Source: Styela clava
Taxonomy: Eukaryota > Chordata > Ascidiacea > Stolidobranchia > Styelidae
Direction: 5' to 3'
DNA: 64,000 nt
NCBI RefSeq assembly: GCF_964204865.1
Contig: NC_135252.1
Span: forward strand, 11,739,383-11,803,382
The notes beneath the pieces are model-generated. The model saw nothing but the letters and a program-made list of their open reading frames with translations, did no database searches and had not been told where the DNA came from. Numbering within the stretch: position 1 is the stretch's first letter; every line of letters starts with the position of its first letter. The position numbers and the translations under genes are program-made. Positions 13,800-26,474 of this stretch are shown here, piece by piece.

Positions 13800-14899
13800 A
13801 TGGATATCACGATATTTATAAGGATTATTATAATTGCGATTACGTTCACATTCGTCACTTCAAGCCCGGTTCTTCAAGTAAGTTTTTTTTAATTATTTTT
13901 GGTGTTTTGTGTTTAATTAGTTACGATCATTAAAACAAATGTTTACAAAGCATTATGCAGTACAATGACATAAGGTTTTAATTACGTTAAAAATACCAAA
14001 TGATGAGTTACTAAAACAAAACTAGTCGACTGAAGATATTTCACATTGCATACCTAATAAAAACATTGTTCTAATGACACACCTCTTTTTCAGCATAAAT
14101 CTTCAGGGATGCCACATTTATTGCGCCGACTCCTTCACAGCTATAATACTATGCCAAAATCTGGGGAAGTGAGTCCGGAATATTATGTATCGCCTCCAAA
14201 CGTTATGAGAAGATACCGAAATTACGATTGGCAATATTACGATGGCAGAAGACAACACAAAAGGCAATCGGGATTAACACCCAGCCGATCAGGAAAAAGG
14301 TGAATACATTTTTATTGCCTTATTCCAAATTTGTTTTATAAATTGTTTATCGCACGAATTGTAAATCCATTGAGTTTATTTGGGAAACTGTAATAATAGA
14401 AGTCAAAAGACCTGCGGTCTAGTATCCACGCCCTCTAACTTACTTACATTATACATTTTACGACTACACACTTTGTGAGCACCCTAGTAAATGGATATAA
14501 AATATTATGAGTTGACATCTATTACTGAATTATACGATCCAAATTTATTTCCACAAAATATCTGTTTAATTGATTTATTTCCAACGAGCGAAACTATATT
14601 TTCTAAAATCACTAAAATGCGCGAAGTATAGCTTTAAATGTTATATGAAATCTTATGCAGAATTATGATTTTCACTAACCCTAGCAAAAATATTAGAAAT
14701 AATCTCAAACTTTCAAATACCTTTCACTATTACAGTATTCATTAAATTTTATTTTTTGTTTAGAACGGTAATATGTGCAAAGAACAAGCGCGGTCGATGT
14801 GTCGCAAAGTGTGGATTCGGAGCACCTTTGGATCAAATATCGAAGAATATGTTTTTTGGTTGCAGACCAACGTTAACATTCCGGCATCAGCGAATATAA
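13800..14899 (+). CDS. secreted dibasic-rich precursor with C-terminal 4-Cys module
   Basis: Exons are 13800-13877, 14094-14299 and 14764-14899 (139 residues). Donors are GTAAGT and GTGAAT. Acceptors are CTCTTTTTCAG and a long pyrimidine run ending TTTAG. Frame is kept through the phase-2 junction. Exon 1 encodes a textbook signal peptide (IIIIAITFTFVTSS core). Exon 2 encodes a basic, Tyr-rich propeptide with RR at 37-38, 65-66 and 78-79 and KR at 82-83 and 94-95. Two of these are preceded by Gly (G77-RR, G93-KR), as in amidated neuropeptides. Gln84 after KR could become pyroglutamate. Exon 3 encodes 44 residues with the only mature cysteines (C99, C107, C111, C128; spacing C-x7-C-x3-C-x16-C) and strong positive charge. 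It could be a peptide hormone or neuropeptide precursor, or a cationic host-defence peptide. I recognise no family. If exon 2 is not spliced, translation stops directly after GKR. Confidence 0.6.
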
Positions 14900-17748
14900 T
14901 TATGGAAATAACATATTTTAGCCTTGCTAAAGACGAAAAATTATATTTGCACAATTGGGCGTATGACATGCACAATACACCCCAATCTTTATACATTTCT
15001 TACATTTTCTGTGCCGGAATACTGTGAACCAACGAAACTGTTCATTAATACATATCAACATCGTCGTTACTACGGTGAATATAATATGTACTGTGCCCAC
15101 GAATGTTTTAAACTTTACTGAAAGCTACAAGAAATCCTGAAAGTACTTTTGATGAAAATTTGTGGAGTGCATCTGGTCAATCACAGATTATCGTCGGTTT
15201 GAACCAGAAAATACCGAATTGTAATAACATCAATGTGAAGTTTTTGCATATTTGTTGCAGTAATATTATTTATGCGGTAGTAATATCGATGCAATGCAAT
15301 ATACGGTTTTATTTTCACTGTTACATTGTATTTTTCCTATCTTAAACGATACAAATTTTTTTTATTATTTATTGAAATCATCAACGATTTCGCAAAGCCT
15401 TAAGTGCTTATACATTCGTGCTTTTGAATGCTGTTAGAAAGGCATCATAAAAATTCATAATAAGCTATATATTATAGTTAAAGAACGAAAATCGTTTGGT
15501 GATAAGTTTGCTTGCTTGCGTATTGTCTTCAACATTACACTGTAAATTTATAAACAATTAACGTTATTTGTTAAACAATAAATATATATGAAACAATACA
15601 AAATGGTGACTTTCATGTTTTATAATTGATCATCCGCGACTGAAGTAAGTGAGGGAGGCACTGGCATAGTCGGTGTATAGGGGTAGTAGATATATGGGGG
15701 GTAAAAGCATTTCAATCCAAGAAAGATGCCAGCCTAATACATCTGCGATAAAAAGAATTCGAAACCCAATTCTTTTCTCCCAAGCGGATGTAGCGTCTTG
15801 CTTAATGGCATTGCGGCTTCACATCAAATCATTTTACGTTATGAAAATAAATTCAATCATTTTAATGCCCCGGAGGTTGCCATTCACTGTCTGCCAGCAA
15901 ATGCGGATTCTATTAATAGTTATCGGTAAAACATACAACCGAAATTCGATGCCATTGCATTTCACATAAAACAACTGTCCACATTCAAAAGCATTCAACA
16001 GCCTACCTATATTGAAATGAAAGGTGATAGTTTTGTTGATACAGAGAGACGTGCGTGCACCTTGATATAGTATGAAACAACGTTGTTGTAGACGCGAACC
16101 CAAACAATAGTGAGGCGAGAGTAGGACTGTTCAATTATTAAGCGAACCTCAAATATTCGTACGTGATCTCCCACGCAAATGTTGCAGATGCCCCACTTCT
16201 TCAAACTTTTTTAAGACAACTAAAGATCAAATGTATACTGCGGACAAGGAGATGGACAAGTCGAGCACTCTATTTTTAGGCTTAAGCGTTACCTGATACG
16301 TAATAAACAAAATCTTTTTTGATAACTTTTTATTAACTAACTACAACCTGTACACCAATGGACTTGGAATTCAATTACAATATCCCATATTGCTAAAGGT
16401 AAACTGCCTACGTGCAAGTTAGCCGAGTGAAAATGGCTACTTTTTTCGTGCATTCTGAAAGCAAAACGGTGCATCTTGGTATTTACAATAACTGTAAACA
16501 TATAGGTCAACGATTAGTATTACGTTGGATGTTTATAAAAACGATATTTTGATATATTTATATCTTGTATTTACATATTTTGAATGTCTCATTGTGTTTA
16601 CAGGTTTCAATGTGCACGAATAAAAGTTCTTCAACGTATGTCCCACTACGCGTTATTGAGTAAATTCATACGTATAGCGTCTCATTATCTCCGTCCTCGG
16701 GACACACTGAAGTTTTTCTTTCAACAGGTCATTTTTTAATTCGAAACGCTTAGCACCATGGAGTAAAAAAAGAAGACCATCCCAACACTTCATTTGTATC
16801 ATCAAATAAAATGTTAAGAAAACGCTTCTAGTGAAGTCATTGAAGAAACAGTGACTTTTCGGTTGTTGGGGCAACCTATGCGCACTAAATACGTTGTCCG
16901 CTAATGTGTCGCTATAAGGATTCTACAACTATGTGGTCGCATATTATAATGAATAAAAACTATAATATACTAAACAACACTCAAGTCGAAAACAAAAGCT
17001 AGCGTGACACGGCATTTGTACATCGATTCATAAAATGTAGTAATTAGCTTCTTATCGCTAAGAAATCTAGTGAAAAATTCGAATTTGCTTGGCATTGAGC
17101 GAAATTGTGTTCTATTGTGTTTATGAAACAAATAAATTGGTGGAGAACAGGGCGTAGCATAACCATCGTAAATATTTTCTTCTTGGAAATTCTGCATACT
17201 TGCGCAACCGTGGAATCGGTCATTTTGTCATGAAACTAATCCTTTAAACTGCCAAACTGCCTAGACTGAAAACATCTATAATTTCTTAAATATTTTTATT
17301 GAAAATGATAAAACAAAAAATGAAGAAAATTATGTAGCGAATGCGCGGATACATAGGCATTAAATGAGAGCATAATTACAAACCATCGAGAAACTGGAAT
17401 ATCATAAGCGGAAGGTAAGAAACCGTTTTTGCCTGAACTAAGTCCTGCCATGGGGGCCAGGGACTGAGAAAATGTGAATACTTGGATTAACTACCAAGAT
17501 CGGTGCATTTAAGTTAGCGAATCATTGCCATGGTTTAGCAAAAGTGTTTTTATTTGTAAAATAAAAAATAAATATATCTATAAATAAACAGATAAATATC
17601 ACAGAAGGAATACAATATTTCGAATGAATAGAATAAGATTACAATTAAATATTTAGTAGGATGTAATTTTCATACAAGTACTAAAAATAAATCCAAAGAA
17701 CAGTGCCTGTTTTATACGCAAGCTGATACGCATCTTTTTTATTGTGCA
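14900..17748. other. possible 3' UTR, then intergenic DNA
   Basis: The first poly(A) signal after the secreted precursor's stop is AATAAA at 15577-15582, so much of 14900-15600 could be its 3' UTR. That part also holds two other long open frames overlapping exon 3 (see findings). The rest, to 17748, shows only short frames. Confidence 0.35.
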
Positions 17749-18048
17749 TTATTTGATGCATGTATGTAAATCAGCCTGGGCTAACGCGTTACAGTGAAGT
17801 TTATTTGCGGACGTTTCTCGTTTTCCTCTTCTAAACATGAGGCAGTTTCCTCGTTCTACATCCAAATCCAGTGCTGAATGAGATGCGATCAAGAGGCACA
17901 TTAAATGGACACGTCGTGATGCGACATTTTCCTTTCCTCTGACATGAAAGTCGAGCCATCTTTCGACCACTGTAAATAGAATATCGGCATTTAGAAACTC
18001 AAATTTTTTTTTTCTGGTACCTACAAAAAGCAATGTAAACAAAAGCAT
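17749..18048 (-). CDS. weak ORF, possible small secreted protein
   Basis: An ATG-started frame of 99 codons. It opens with a very short hydrophobic segment (MLLFTLLFVGT) and ends in a basic patch RRGKR followed by a tail with two cysteines. No family is recognised. A GGTACC donor-like site and several internal CAG acceptors leave open a spliced version. It lies downstream of, and on the same strand as, the 125-codon ORF at 18200-18577. The two could be exons of one gene or both be spurious. Confidence 0.25.
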   Translation of the reverse strand: MLLFTLLFVGTRKKKFEFLNADILFTVVERWLDFHVRGKENVASRRVHLMCLLIASHSALDLDVERGNCLMFRRGKRETSANKLHCNALAQADLHTCIK

Positions 18049-18199
18049 CCATTTGTTTCCTCGACTATTTTCAATTTTTGTTACTCGTGTCGATACGAGA
18101 AAAACAAGCGGTTATATGGTATATCGGTGCATAGCAAAAACAGCTTATGTGTGATGATAGATTATAAAAGTCATGTTATAAACAGACTTTGTTCAATCT

Positions 18200-18577
18200 C
18201 TAATGAACTGGACCTCTAATCACCCAGCAAAACCCTTCAGGGCAATTAAAAATTGTCTCGACATATTTGGAGTAAAAATGACAAGCGTCCAACATTACAG
18301 CACGCGATGACCTGGTTGACAGCAAACGTGTTTTTCGATGATCGTCGATTAGATCTATCAAGTGTATTTTCTTGTCTTGTTTATCGCATAAACGATTTGT
18401 GGCATTATGTCTCTTTAGACAAAATTCAAAAATTGAAATTTTATGGATGAAATGTGCAGATTGCGTGCGATTGCCCACACGCTTACCACTTATGTCACAA
18501 AGATCAATTGCGGGATAATTAGTCACAAAAATAGGTCCATGAAATCGCGTAATGATGATTATTAAAATTGGTTGCAT
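18200..18577 (-). CDS. weak ORF of 125 codons
   Basis: An uninterrupted ATG-started frame of 125 codons, longer than expected by chance in this AT-rich region. A TATATA motif sits about 50 bases upstream (18624-18629, minus strand). The N-terminus is mildly hydrophobic (ILIIIITRF). The product has scattered cysteines and one SGKR site, but no recognisable domain. Promoter and coding status are both uncertain. Confidence 0.25.
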   Translation of the reverse strand: MQPILIIIITRFHGPIFVTNYPAIDLCDISGKRVGNRTQSAHFIHKISIFEFCLKRHNATNRLCDKQDKKIHLIDLIDDHRKTRLLSTRSSRAVMLDACHFYSKYVETIFNCPEGFCWVIRGPVH

Positions 18578-18954
18578 TTTTCAAAAAACGGATCATAAAC
18601 TAGGCGATTAATGCGCTTGTCGTATATAGACTTTTCCAAGTGGCTCGGAAAACTTTTCACTTTCTATATAAACAGACAAATTTGAAAGCAATGGAAGATA
18701 ATTGGAATCGCAGATGTAATAAAAAAAATGATCAAGAAACAATAAGTAATGCTCCATCAGAATGCATGTCCAGCGAATCAGTTACACGAGAGATTTTCAA
18801 TTTGAATATATGGAAACTAGACTATTAGTTTTAAAAATAATTCTAAATGTATGAAATAAGCGAGTAATACGAGCGAAGGAAAGCACAAAAGTATTAGTAC
18901 AACGATATATTAAAGTAACACAAAACTGAATTTAAATTCAATAGAACCTCCATC

Positions 18955-20340
18955 TTACTTTCTCAATCCTCTCTTTACGTGATGTTTGCTCTTAAGTCTT
19001 CGACTTTCTTCTGAAGTTATGGACTTATCTTCGAAAATACTTCTGAAAAACTCTGGAAAAAAAAATACATTGAAGAAAATGTCGATGATAAGCAAACCGT
19101 AAACTGGAACATTATTTTTATATATGTTTTTTCGTTTAAATTATAAATTTAATTTTATAGGTAATCAGACCATTCAGATGATCATACCATTCTTGGTAAA
19201 TTATATTACGAACGAAAGAACGAACTTATGGTTACTGTTGAACATCATCAATTTAAAGCAAATTAAGTTCGTGAATAATATAGGACTCTTATTGTCTTGA
19301 AAAATCCATTTAGTAGTTGTCCATTCAGTTCATTCCATTTAGTCCATTTAGTATAGTTGTATCAACAAATATGCAGTTGCAGCTTATAGAGGAGAAAACG
19401 CTGCAATGATTGGATTCGAGTGAAATCGTCGGGATTTCCTCGTTTAGAATGAAATTATAACTGGATTAAATTCTAAATATATATAAATATTTACCTTTGT
19501 GAGGTACAAGAGCTTCGAGCATTTTTAAATCTGATAAAAATCCTTGAAATATTATGATGTATTCATCTGGATCCCCAGAATGTTCATTAATTTCAAATTT
19601 TCGTAAATTTTCAAATTCTTCTGGCAAAGTTGAAGCAAGATGGCGACTGCTTGTTGGTAACGAACTCACGAGTGTTGAAATCTGACAAAAATTTAGAATA
19701 ATTCTCAACAATTCATTCTTAATGGCTAAAGTATTAAATCGATTTGGAAACTTAGTTGTAAACAGTGCGATTGGCATTAGTAAAAAAGCGAAATTTTTCT
19801 CTGTGTTTTCAACGACCCGTCATCTTTCTGTATTTTCGATGGAAAGGGAGAATGGCATATGAATTTGATTAATGACTTTTCTATAAAACATGGTTTCCAC
19901 TATTTATAGAAAAATATGGTATATAATAATAACCGAATTTTAACTCATTAAGCACTAACGAGCTTTCGCGGTGTATCAGCATTCTCTCATATCACCAAAT
20001 GTAAAGACAGTCATTTTACTCATGTCCAGCAAAATCTACTTGGTACACCAAACTACAATGTACTTAGTTTCAAAAATATACATCGAGCCGTGTGTATAGT
20101 TATCTACTGAAGAGTATTGTACGTCAAAACTCTTCACGTTTGCTGTTATTCTCGTCCCGTCTTTCAGAAATATATTTAATTGTGGATATAAAATATCTCC
20201 TCTTTCTTATATTTATCAATATATATACATGTATTATCCAGTATTCCTCTCACCTGAAGTATTAGAACGAAGTATATTGATGAAATCATACAAGAGTATG
20301 ATATAGTTGCTCGAAAACATATAACGCTTGATATCTTCAT
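18955..20340 (-). CDS. predicted secreted protein of unknown family
   Basis: Minus-strand exons are 20340-20254, 19681-19495 and 19052-18955, giving 123 residues. Donors are CAG|GTGAGA and AAAG|GTAAAT. Acceptors are TTTTTGTCAG and TTTTTTTTTCCAG. Phases 0 and 1 join without a stop. Exon 1 supplies a hydrophobic leader. Initiation at the second Met (residue 18) gives an even better signal peptide, MISSIYFVLILQISTLVSS, with cleavage near SLP. The remainder is charged, probably helical and lacks cysteine. The terminal exon is rich in Ser, Glu and basic residues and ends with VKRGLRK, a dibasic site followed by a short tail. A TATATAT motif near 20475-20482 could be the promoter. No family is recognised. 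It could be a peptide precursor or a small helical ligand. Confidence 0.55.
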
Positions 20341-22547
20341 TTTGAAAACGTTGTTAACTAAATATGCGTTTTACTTAAAAACTGAATAATAAGATAAAAT
20401 AGGTATATATCATAAATAGTGTAAAAACATAATTGGTGTATGTAACAGAAATTGCACACATGGCGTCTCTGAGAATATATAGCTCTTTCCATCAGTAGTT
20501 CTTGCAGATACAATTTTCTCGTCAATGATCATCCGAAATTACTCTCCATCACCAAGGATTACGGAGTTTTGGCGCCTCAAATCTCATTCACAACGTCGCG
20601 CGCTTCAGATGTTAATCCCGACCACGAAACCATTTAAGCATGCACAATTCTGTAATAACTTGGCATTTATCATTCTGCTGAAGCTGAGCATAGATATATA
20701 CTATCTTCGACGGTTTAAATTTGAAGTTGTTTTAGTCATATTTATACATTTAAACAATATCAGTATTTCAAGATTCCAATATCTTCCATTCATATATTTT
20801 CGTTCCGAGCTGATCACCAATTGAAGGAACGAAGCTTTTATAGAGAAGAAACTCAATATCAATTGCTTTTATATTCCGATTTGTACCCGTAAGAAAAAAA
20901 TTTACGTGATGAATCAAAGTCATTAGGGAAGACTTATTTTCTCTCTATGGCATTTCGATACCATTTCGATGTCGCATGCGTCAGAGGGTTAAGGTTGAAA
21001 TTGTCGTAATCTTTATTTTATAAATAACGTTTGCATGCTTTTACCAAGAACATAGTTTATCAAAGATGTGATTTGAAAGGAACTGAAAATCGAAATTTTA
21101 GATAGATGTGTTGCTCAAAAAATTTTACCGCTCTATACTAACTTCAAAATTAAAACTTAGAAAGAACTTTCGAACAATTGTATTTGTTTGAGAATAGAAG
21201 AGATCGCTAGTGTTATTACATTGTAAAATTAAACATAGAAGATTTGTTGTGTTCAACAATTATTATATTATAATTAATATATTTACATCAATTCATATAA
21301 AATCAAACTCACTATGTGACTAAATTTATAAGACTGATAATTAATATTTAGTACCGCTGGAAAATGAAAAATATATTCGGAAGAATTATAAATTGCAGAC
21401 GTACTTTTTCAGGCCAGTGAGCTTCAGTTATATATATCCCCTATTTTTAGTCTGAAGAATCCATCAAGACGTGAAACTAGGACGATAGAAGGATTATATT
21501 CATTGGATAAACAGGAATTGGAAAATCAATGCTGTTTTGATTTAATTATTTAGTATGATTGAGTCACAGACAAATTTAAAAAAAAAAGTATTATAGATGA
21601 TAAATATTATTAAACATTCTCTATGAGCCCCAGTCAAAGTACTGACACAAATAATAATTATACATATTGCTAGAAAGATTAAATTCGTTTAATGATTAAC
21701 GGATTCCCTTGCTATTCGCTATATCAAATATGAATATTCCAATGATATTGTGGAAGCATGTACACTTCATTAATATGCGTATATTTGTGATGTTCTGCGA
21801 TTACATTACTCAATCCCTTCCGCAGAGCATATACGGTGTATTATATTTTATATAATGAATCGAGGAATCGCAAATGTAGGCCATTCATTTTAAGCTGAGA
21901 GTATGTGTATCATAGTACACTAGATGTACTGGAAAGTATTATATACATGCTTTCCAAGCGCGGCGTTTTACTAAGATTTTCTGTGTCGGTATGTTGCAAG
22001 TAGTGGAAAATAAATTTCAACTCGGTAGTATGAGTACGGATATACCTAACAACAATTAATTAGACCTCGATGGACGGGCTCGGAATAATTGGACACAAAA
22101 TTGACCTATGGACCTTGTTATTTTTCTTCTTGTTGTCGTGAAAAAATCTCTTTTTCCAGTAACTTAACTCAGTGATTAAAAATTGTTGTTGTTTTTAGCG
22201 GGATGTTACTTTTATTTATTTCCAAATGTGTTCTTTAAGGGATTCGTTTTTCTGTTTGACGTTTTGTGTGGTGACGTCAACGAAATTAAAAGTTTATTGT
22301 AGCGGTTCCGCGACCGCATGGCAGCGGATCTCGTGCTTAGCGAAAGTCGGAAGTTTTTCGGAAGCACGGTCGACTACGTTACAACTTACAAAAACTGTTG
22401 AATATTCGATAATACAGTTGTGACTTGGATCATTTGGTATTTTAATACACGTTGAGACTGGAAGCATGAATCATCATCGTCACAGGACACGGGAAACCTA
22501 GGGCAGTACGGTACGGTAACGTTAACGATACCCTGATACAGGTACTG
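20341..22547. other. intergenic, no gene found
   Basis: AT-rich DNA with short frames. The CpG-richer block at 22190-22540 contains a perfect CRE palindrome TGACGTCA at about 22271. No adjacent gene was found for it to drive. Confidence 0.4.
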
Positions 22548-22555
22548 GTACGTTA

Positions 22556-24165
22556 TAGGCTTGCACGTAATTTACAAATTTACGGAATTACGGAATTATT
22601 TCGAATTACGCAAGCGAAATCACGAATTACGTAAAGTCGTAATTATTGGTCGAGCGCTTTCGCGATTGAAACGAGCTCTCTTCAGAGTAGTCAATTCCGT
22701 CGATTGTAAAAAATTAAAGTTTATGTAAAAGAAGTTAGAGTTCCGGTATTCGCAGCCGTTTTTCTCTCTCTTGTTAGGCAGATGGGGAGGGCATAACGCG
22801 TCATTTACTAACCTATTATCAACTTATCTAAGATGGCCAATGTACATATTAACCGTAAATAAGGAATAGAATTGTGTCGAGACCGATGGACGCCAACACA
22901 CCTGGTTTCAACTTCTTCGGGTGAAATGAGTGAAGAATGTAAGAGATCAACTTATAAAACATGGTCTATTTGTAAATGTCGTTATAATTAATGTCGCGCT
23001 TATCAAACAGCAAGAGACGGAAGAGAAATTGCGTAATGAACCAACGCAACTTAGTGCTTTCGGCATCGGTAAAGCGATTGAGACGGCAGAGAAACAACAT
23101 TACGACGGGATTTCCCGTGTTTATTCTGCGCGAAATCCATTTTCTATTACAAAATCTTGATGTTCTGTTACCGGTTTTATCGTTATATATCTGTCCGGAC
23201 TTGGCATTGCTCAATATGTTTTTCATAATGCCTCGCAAATCGCAATATGTCGGCCAAATATGATTACCAAATGCGGCAACTTATTTTGATTTATCGTCGA
23301 CCTGAATACCACCGGCACTCGACCAAACTTGTGTCAATCTTGGCAAATAGGATTGTCGACTTGAGTTAGAAAAATAAATTAATATTTTCATGAGTGCAAA
23401 ATAAATGTCACAAAATGCATTGTTTTGCGATATAACTTTGTATTTTCGGAGAAGGCATGTCATATAAGTACGGTATTTTAAATAATGCGCAAATAAATAA
23501 TATTTGATCTAAATTTATCGTAAATAATGTTATAACATTTAGGCCGCGAAATGATTTAATGTAAAATGAAGCATGGAATTCGGAATATCGTCAATAAGTC
23601 GGCATCAATAATTATTATAAAATGGTAACTAAGTAGTAAAGTCGGATATTGTAAAAAACGGTGAAATAACTTCGTAAAAGTCTTCGTCGCGAGGCAAGCG
23701 AAAGTATAATCAAACGAGAGAATACGCTTGTAGTTGATTAATATATTAGCAACCCGGAATTTTTATTCAATGCGAAAGTCGTATTAATACGTCAATACGA
23801 TTTTAAAAAAGTGAACTATCGTTTCTTAAATATATTACCAGTGTTGGTAATGATAAAATTGATCGCATAAAATTTGGTGATAAAGTTGATAAAGGAAAAT
23901 CAAAGCTAATACAAAAGATAAAAATCAGAATAAAATTATTTTGAATTCACTCCTTGATATTTGTCTTTAACATCTGTCTCCGGCGTGTGGTACTGCCGGG
24001 AATATGAAAACCAAACTTCGATGTCCCATTCGGAATAGAAGTGGATTAAATTGGTTGGTATGCTAGGTTTAAATGTGTGAAAAAAATATCGCAATTACGG
24101 GGTCATTACGTAATCGATTTGGCCGTAATTACGGAATTGATTTTTGTCAATTACGTGCAAGCCTA
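22556..24165. mobile_element. complete non-autonomous hAT-like element
   Basis: The left end TAGGCTTGCACGTAATT (from 22556) is matched exactly by the reverse complement of the right end (to 24165), a 17-bp terminal inverted repeat. Looser subterminal repeats built from GGAATTACGG and CCGTAATTACGG follow on each side. A perfect 8-bp direct duplication GTACGTTA flanks it at 22548-22555 and 24166-24173. The 1610-bp interior has only broken frames of 60-90 codons and no recognisable transposase catalytic motif, so it is probably mobilised in trans. The perfect duplication suggests a recent insertion. Confidence 0.85.
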
Positions 24166-24173
24166 GTACGTTA

Positions 24174-26430
24174 CCGTACAGGTTCCACAGTTTCAGCTTC
24201 GTTCAGGATATCTTTTTGGGGGATCTGTTGATAAAAAAGGGTTTTAGCCTTATATTTGTGTCCATATTATATTTCACCATTACACTCTTGTTTTTATCTT
24301 TGTAGACATAATCTACAACTCTTGTTGCAACTCTTAACTCCAACTTACGACGACACCTCTGCTCATGGCTTCTCTTCAAGGACCATTGGGTATTTCGCAA
24401 ATTAATGAATAAATACAATATTATATGTGATCATCGTGTTTATTTTGTGCCAAATGCATTTGAGACAAGCTGTATAATTTGAACATGGACGCTACCGGTA
24501 GCCTACATATAAGCGTTTTTTTTTTGTGTATAACGAACAGTTTATATAAATATACATTATCTACAAACATCATCACACTAGAATGAAAATTCATTGGTTT
24601 AACCTGTTTTATATATTAGATAAATACATCTTGATACCTACTTATAAAGTAGAGAACGGCATGATAGCATTCGTTATCCTGTATATAATAGCAAATTTAT
24701 TTTTAGTAGGAGAGTTGCTGAGAAATGCAATCCTTCTGGATTTTGGATACCTTTGATGGATTAGAATATTCGCATTCATTTTCTTGTCTCCACTGCTATT
24801 CGTGCTTAGCATTCATACATGTCAAATGAAAATAACAGTAAGTACGGTATATTGTGCTTATATCCAGGAGCTAATATGCAAGTGCTTCAGGCTTGATCTA
24901 GAACTCAGCGTGTCTTGTTGTGAAACGCCGACGAAATATATAGAATATGCACTGAAATGAAATGGGACTATATATGTCGTCGAATAGGCATACTTCAACT
25001 GAAAACATGGTATAGTTTTTTTAAGTCTATTGATGGCAGGGTTACCAAATGTTCAGCGATAAAATAATCTGGAATCTCATTAAAAAATAATCTATATTTA
25101 AAAAAAATAATAATTCAAATATATCAAAGTTACATTTTCAATAAAAATTCGAAAATTATAATATGAAGAAAAATAATTACTTATATCAATACGTCTTTTG
25201 GAACATAACTAGGATAACTTAAGTATTTATCAAATATCATAGGGAAAATAGAAAGTTTGTTGCCTCCTGGCATGTGTGTATGTATTTTTCAATTAAATTA
25301 TTTTCCAACTTATAGCTGCTGTTTATAAGTGGAGGCTTGAACGTTAGTAAAAAGTACCAAATTATTATGGATGTAATTTTCTCTCTCTGCAATCTACGAA
25401 TATCGAATACACTAATATCGAATAATGCAAAGATACGATATTCATTAAAGATCCTGTAAGTAAATAGAACATTGAATACGCGAAACATTTTTTATTTTAT
25501 ATAATTCTATAAAATTAAATAAATTCTCGCGGCCTTCTGACTTCTCACGGAAAGGGAAGTGTGGCAGACGTCAGATATTAAAATATTATTTACGATTAAT
25601 TCAGAACAAATTGAATTTGTTTTTAGTATTTCAATCAAGACTTTATGAGATCAGCGAACCGGGCACGCCGTTTCCGAAAATACATAATTATAAAACTCCC
25701 GATAAAATACATATTTTTCGGAATTTAAATCTCCGATGAAGCCATTCCTATCGTCCAAGCTCGACGCAAGTTTGGTCGAGTGTCGGGCGGTATTTTAGTC
25801 AACAATAAATTAAAATAGTTGCCAAACGTGGCGAAGGCAGTTCTTCCACCCGGCATTCTACTATTGAAGGACATTATGCAATACTATTATATAATGATAA
25901 TAACTGAAAACTAAGATTTTAGTACTAAACGCGATTTGTTTTAACATAGTATTTAGCGATCAACAATTCAAGGCAAAGGGCATTTGTTAAAGTTCTTATA
26001 GGCTATTCCATTGTCCTATTTGGTAACCAATATAACCCAATCAATTTTACATTTTTAAATTATAATCCATGAATAGGATGGAAGAATTCCCAAATTTGAA
26101 TAAATTTTAAATATATTCGGATTCGGTATTCTGGATGCGATTTGAGTATTTTAGAATAGCAAATTATTCAATATTGCCCCCCCCCCCCTCCTTATAGGGC
26201 GAAAATTAGTGAACAACAGTATTTTCTGATTTAAGCTGCACTTCCCTACTTCTGTACTTTGCCACTACTGCAAAATAAGTAAATAACATTTGTCAAAATA
26301 ATCTAAATGAATACTAAAGTAATCTAACATCGAAATGGGTATGTCTTACATCTGAATTATACGAAAATAATCTAACCCTAGATTGAAATAATTCAAGTTG
26401 GCAACACTGGTTGATGGGCGATAGATTTAT
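24174..26430. other. intergenic, no gene found
   Basis: AT-rich DNA. A run of 12 cytosines lies at 26177-26188. No coding exon is supported. Confidence 0.4.
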
Positions 26431-26474
26431 TCAATTACTGTTTTCTGTTTTTTTGGCCTTTGTCTCTGTCTGTC

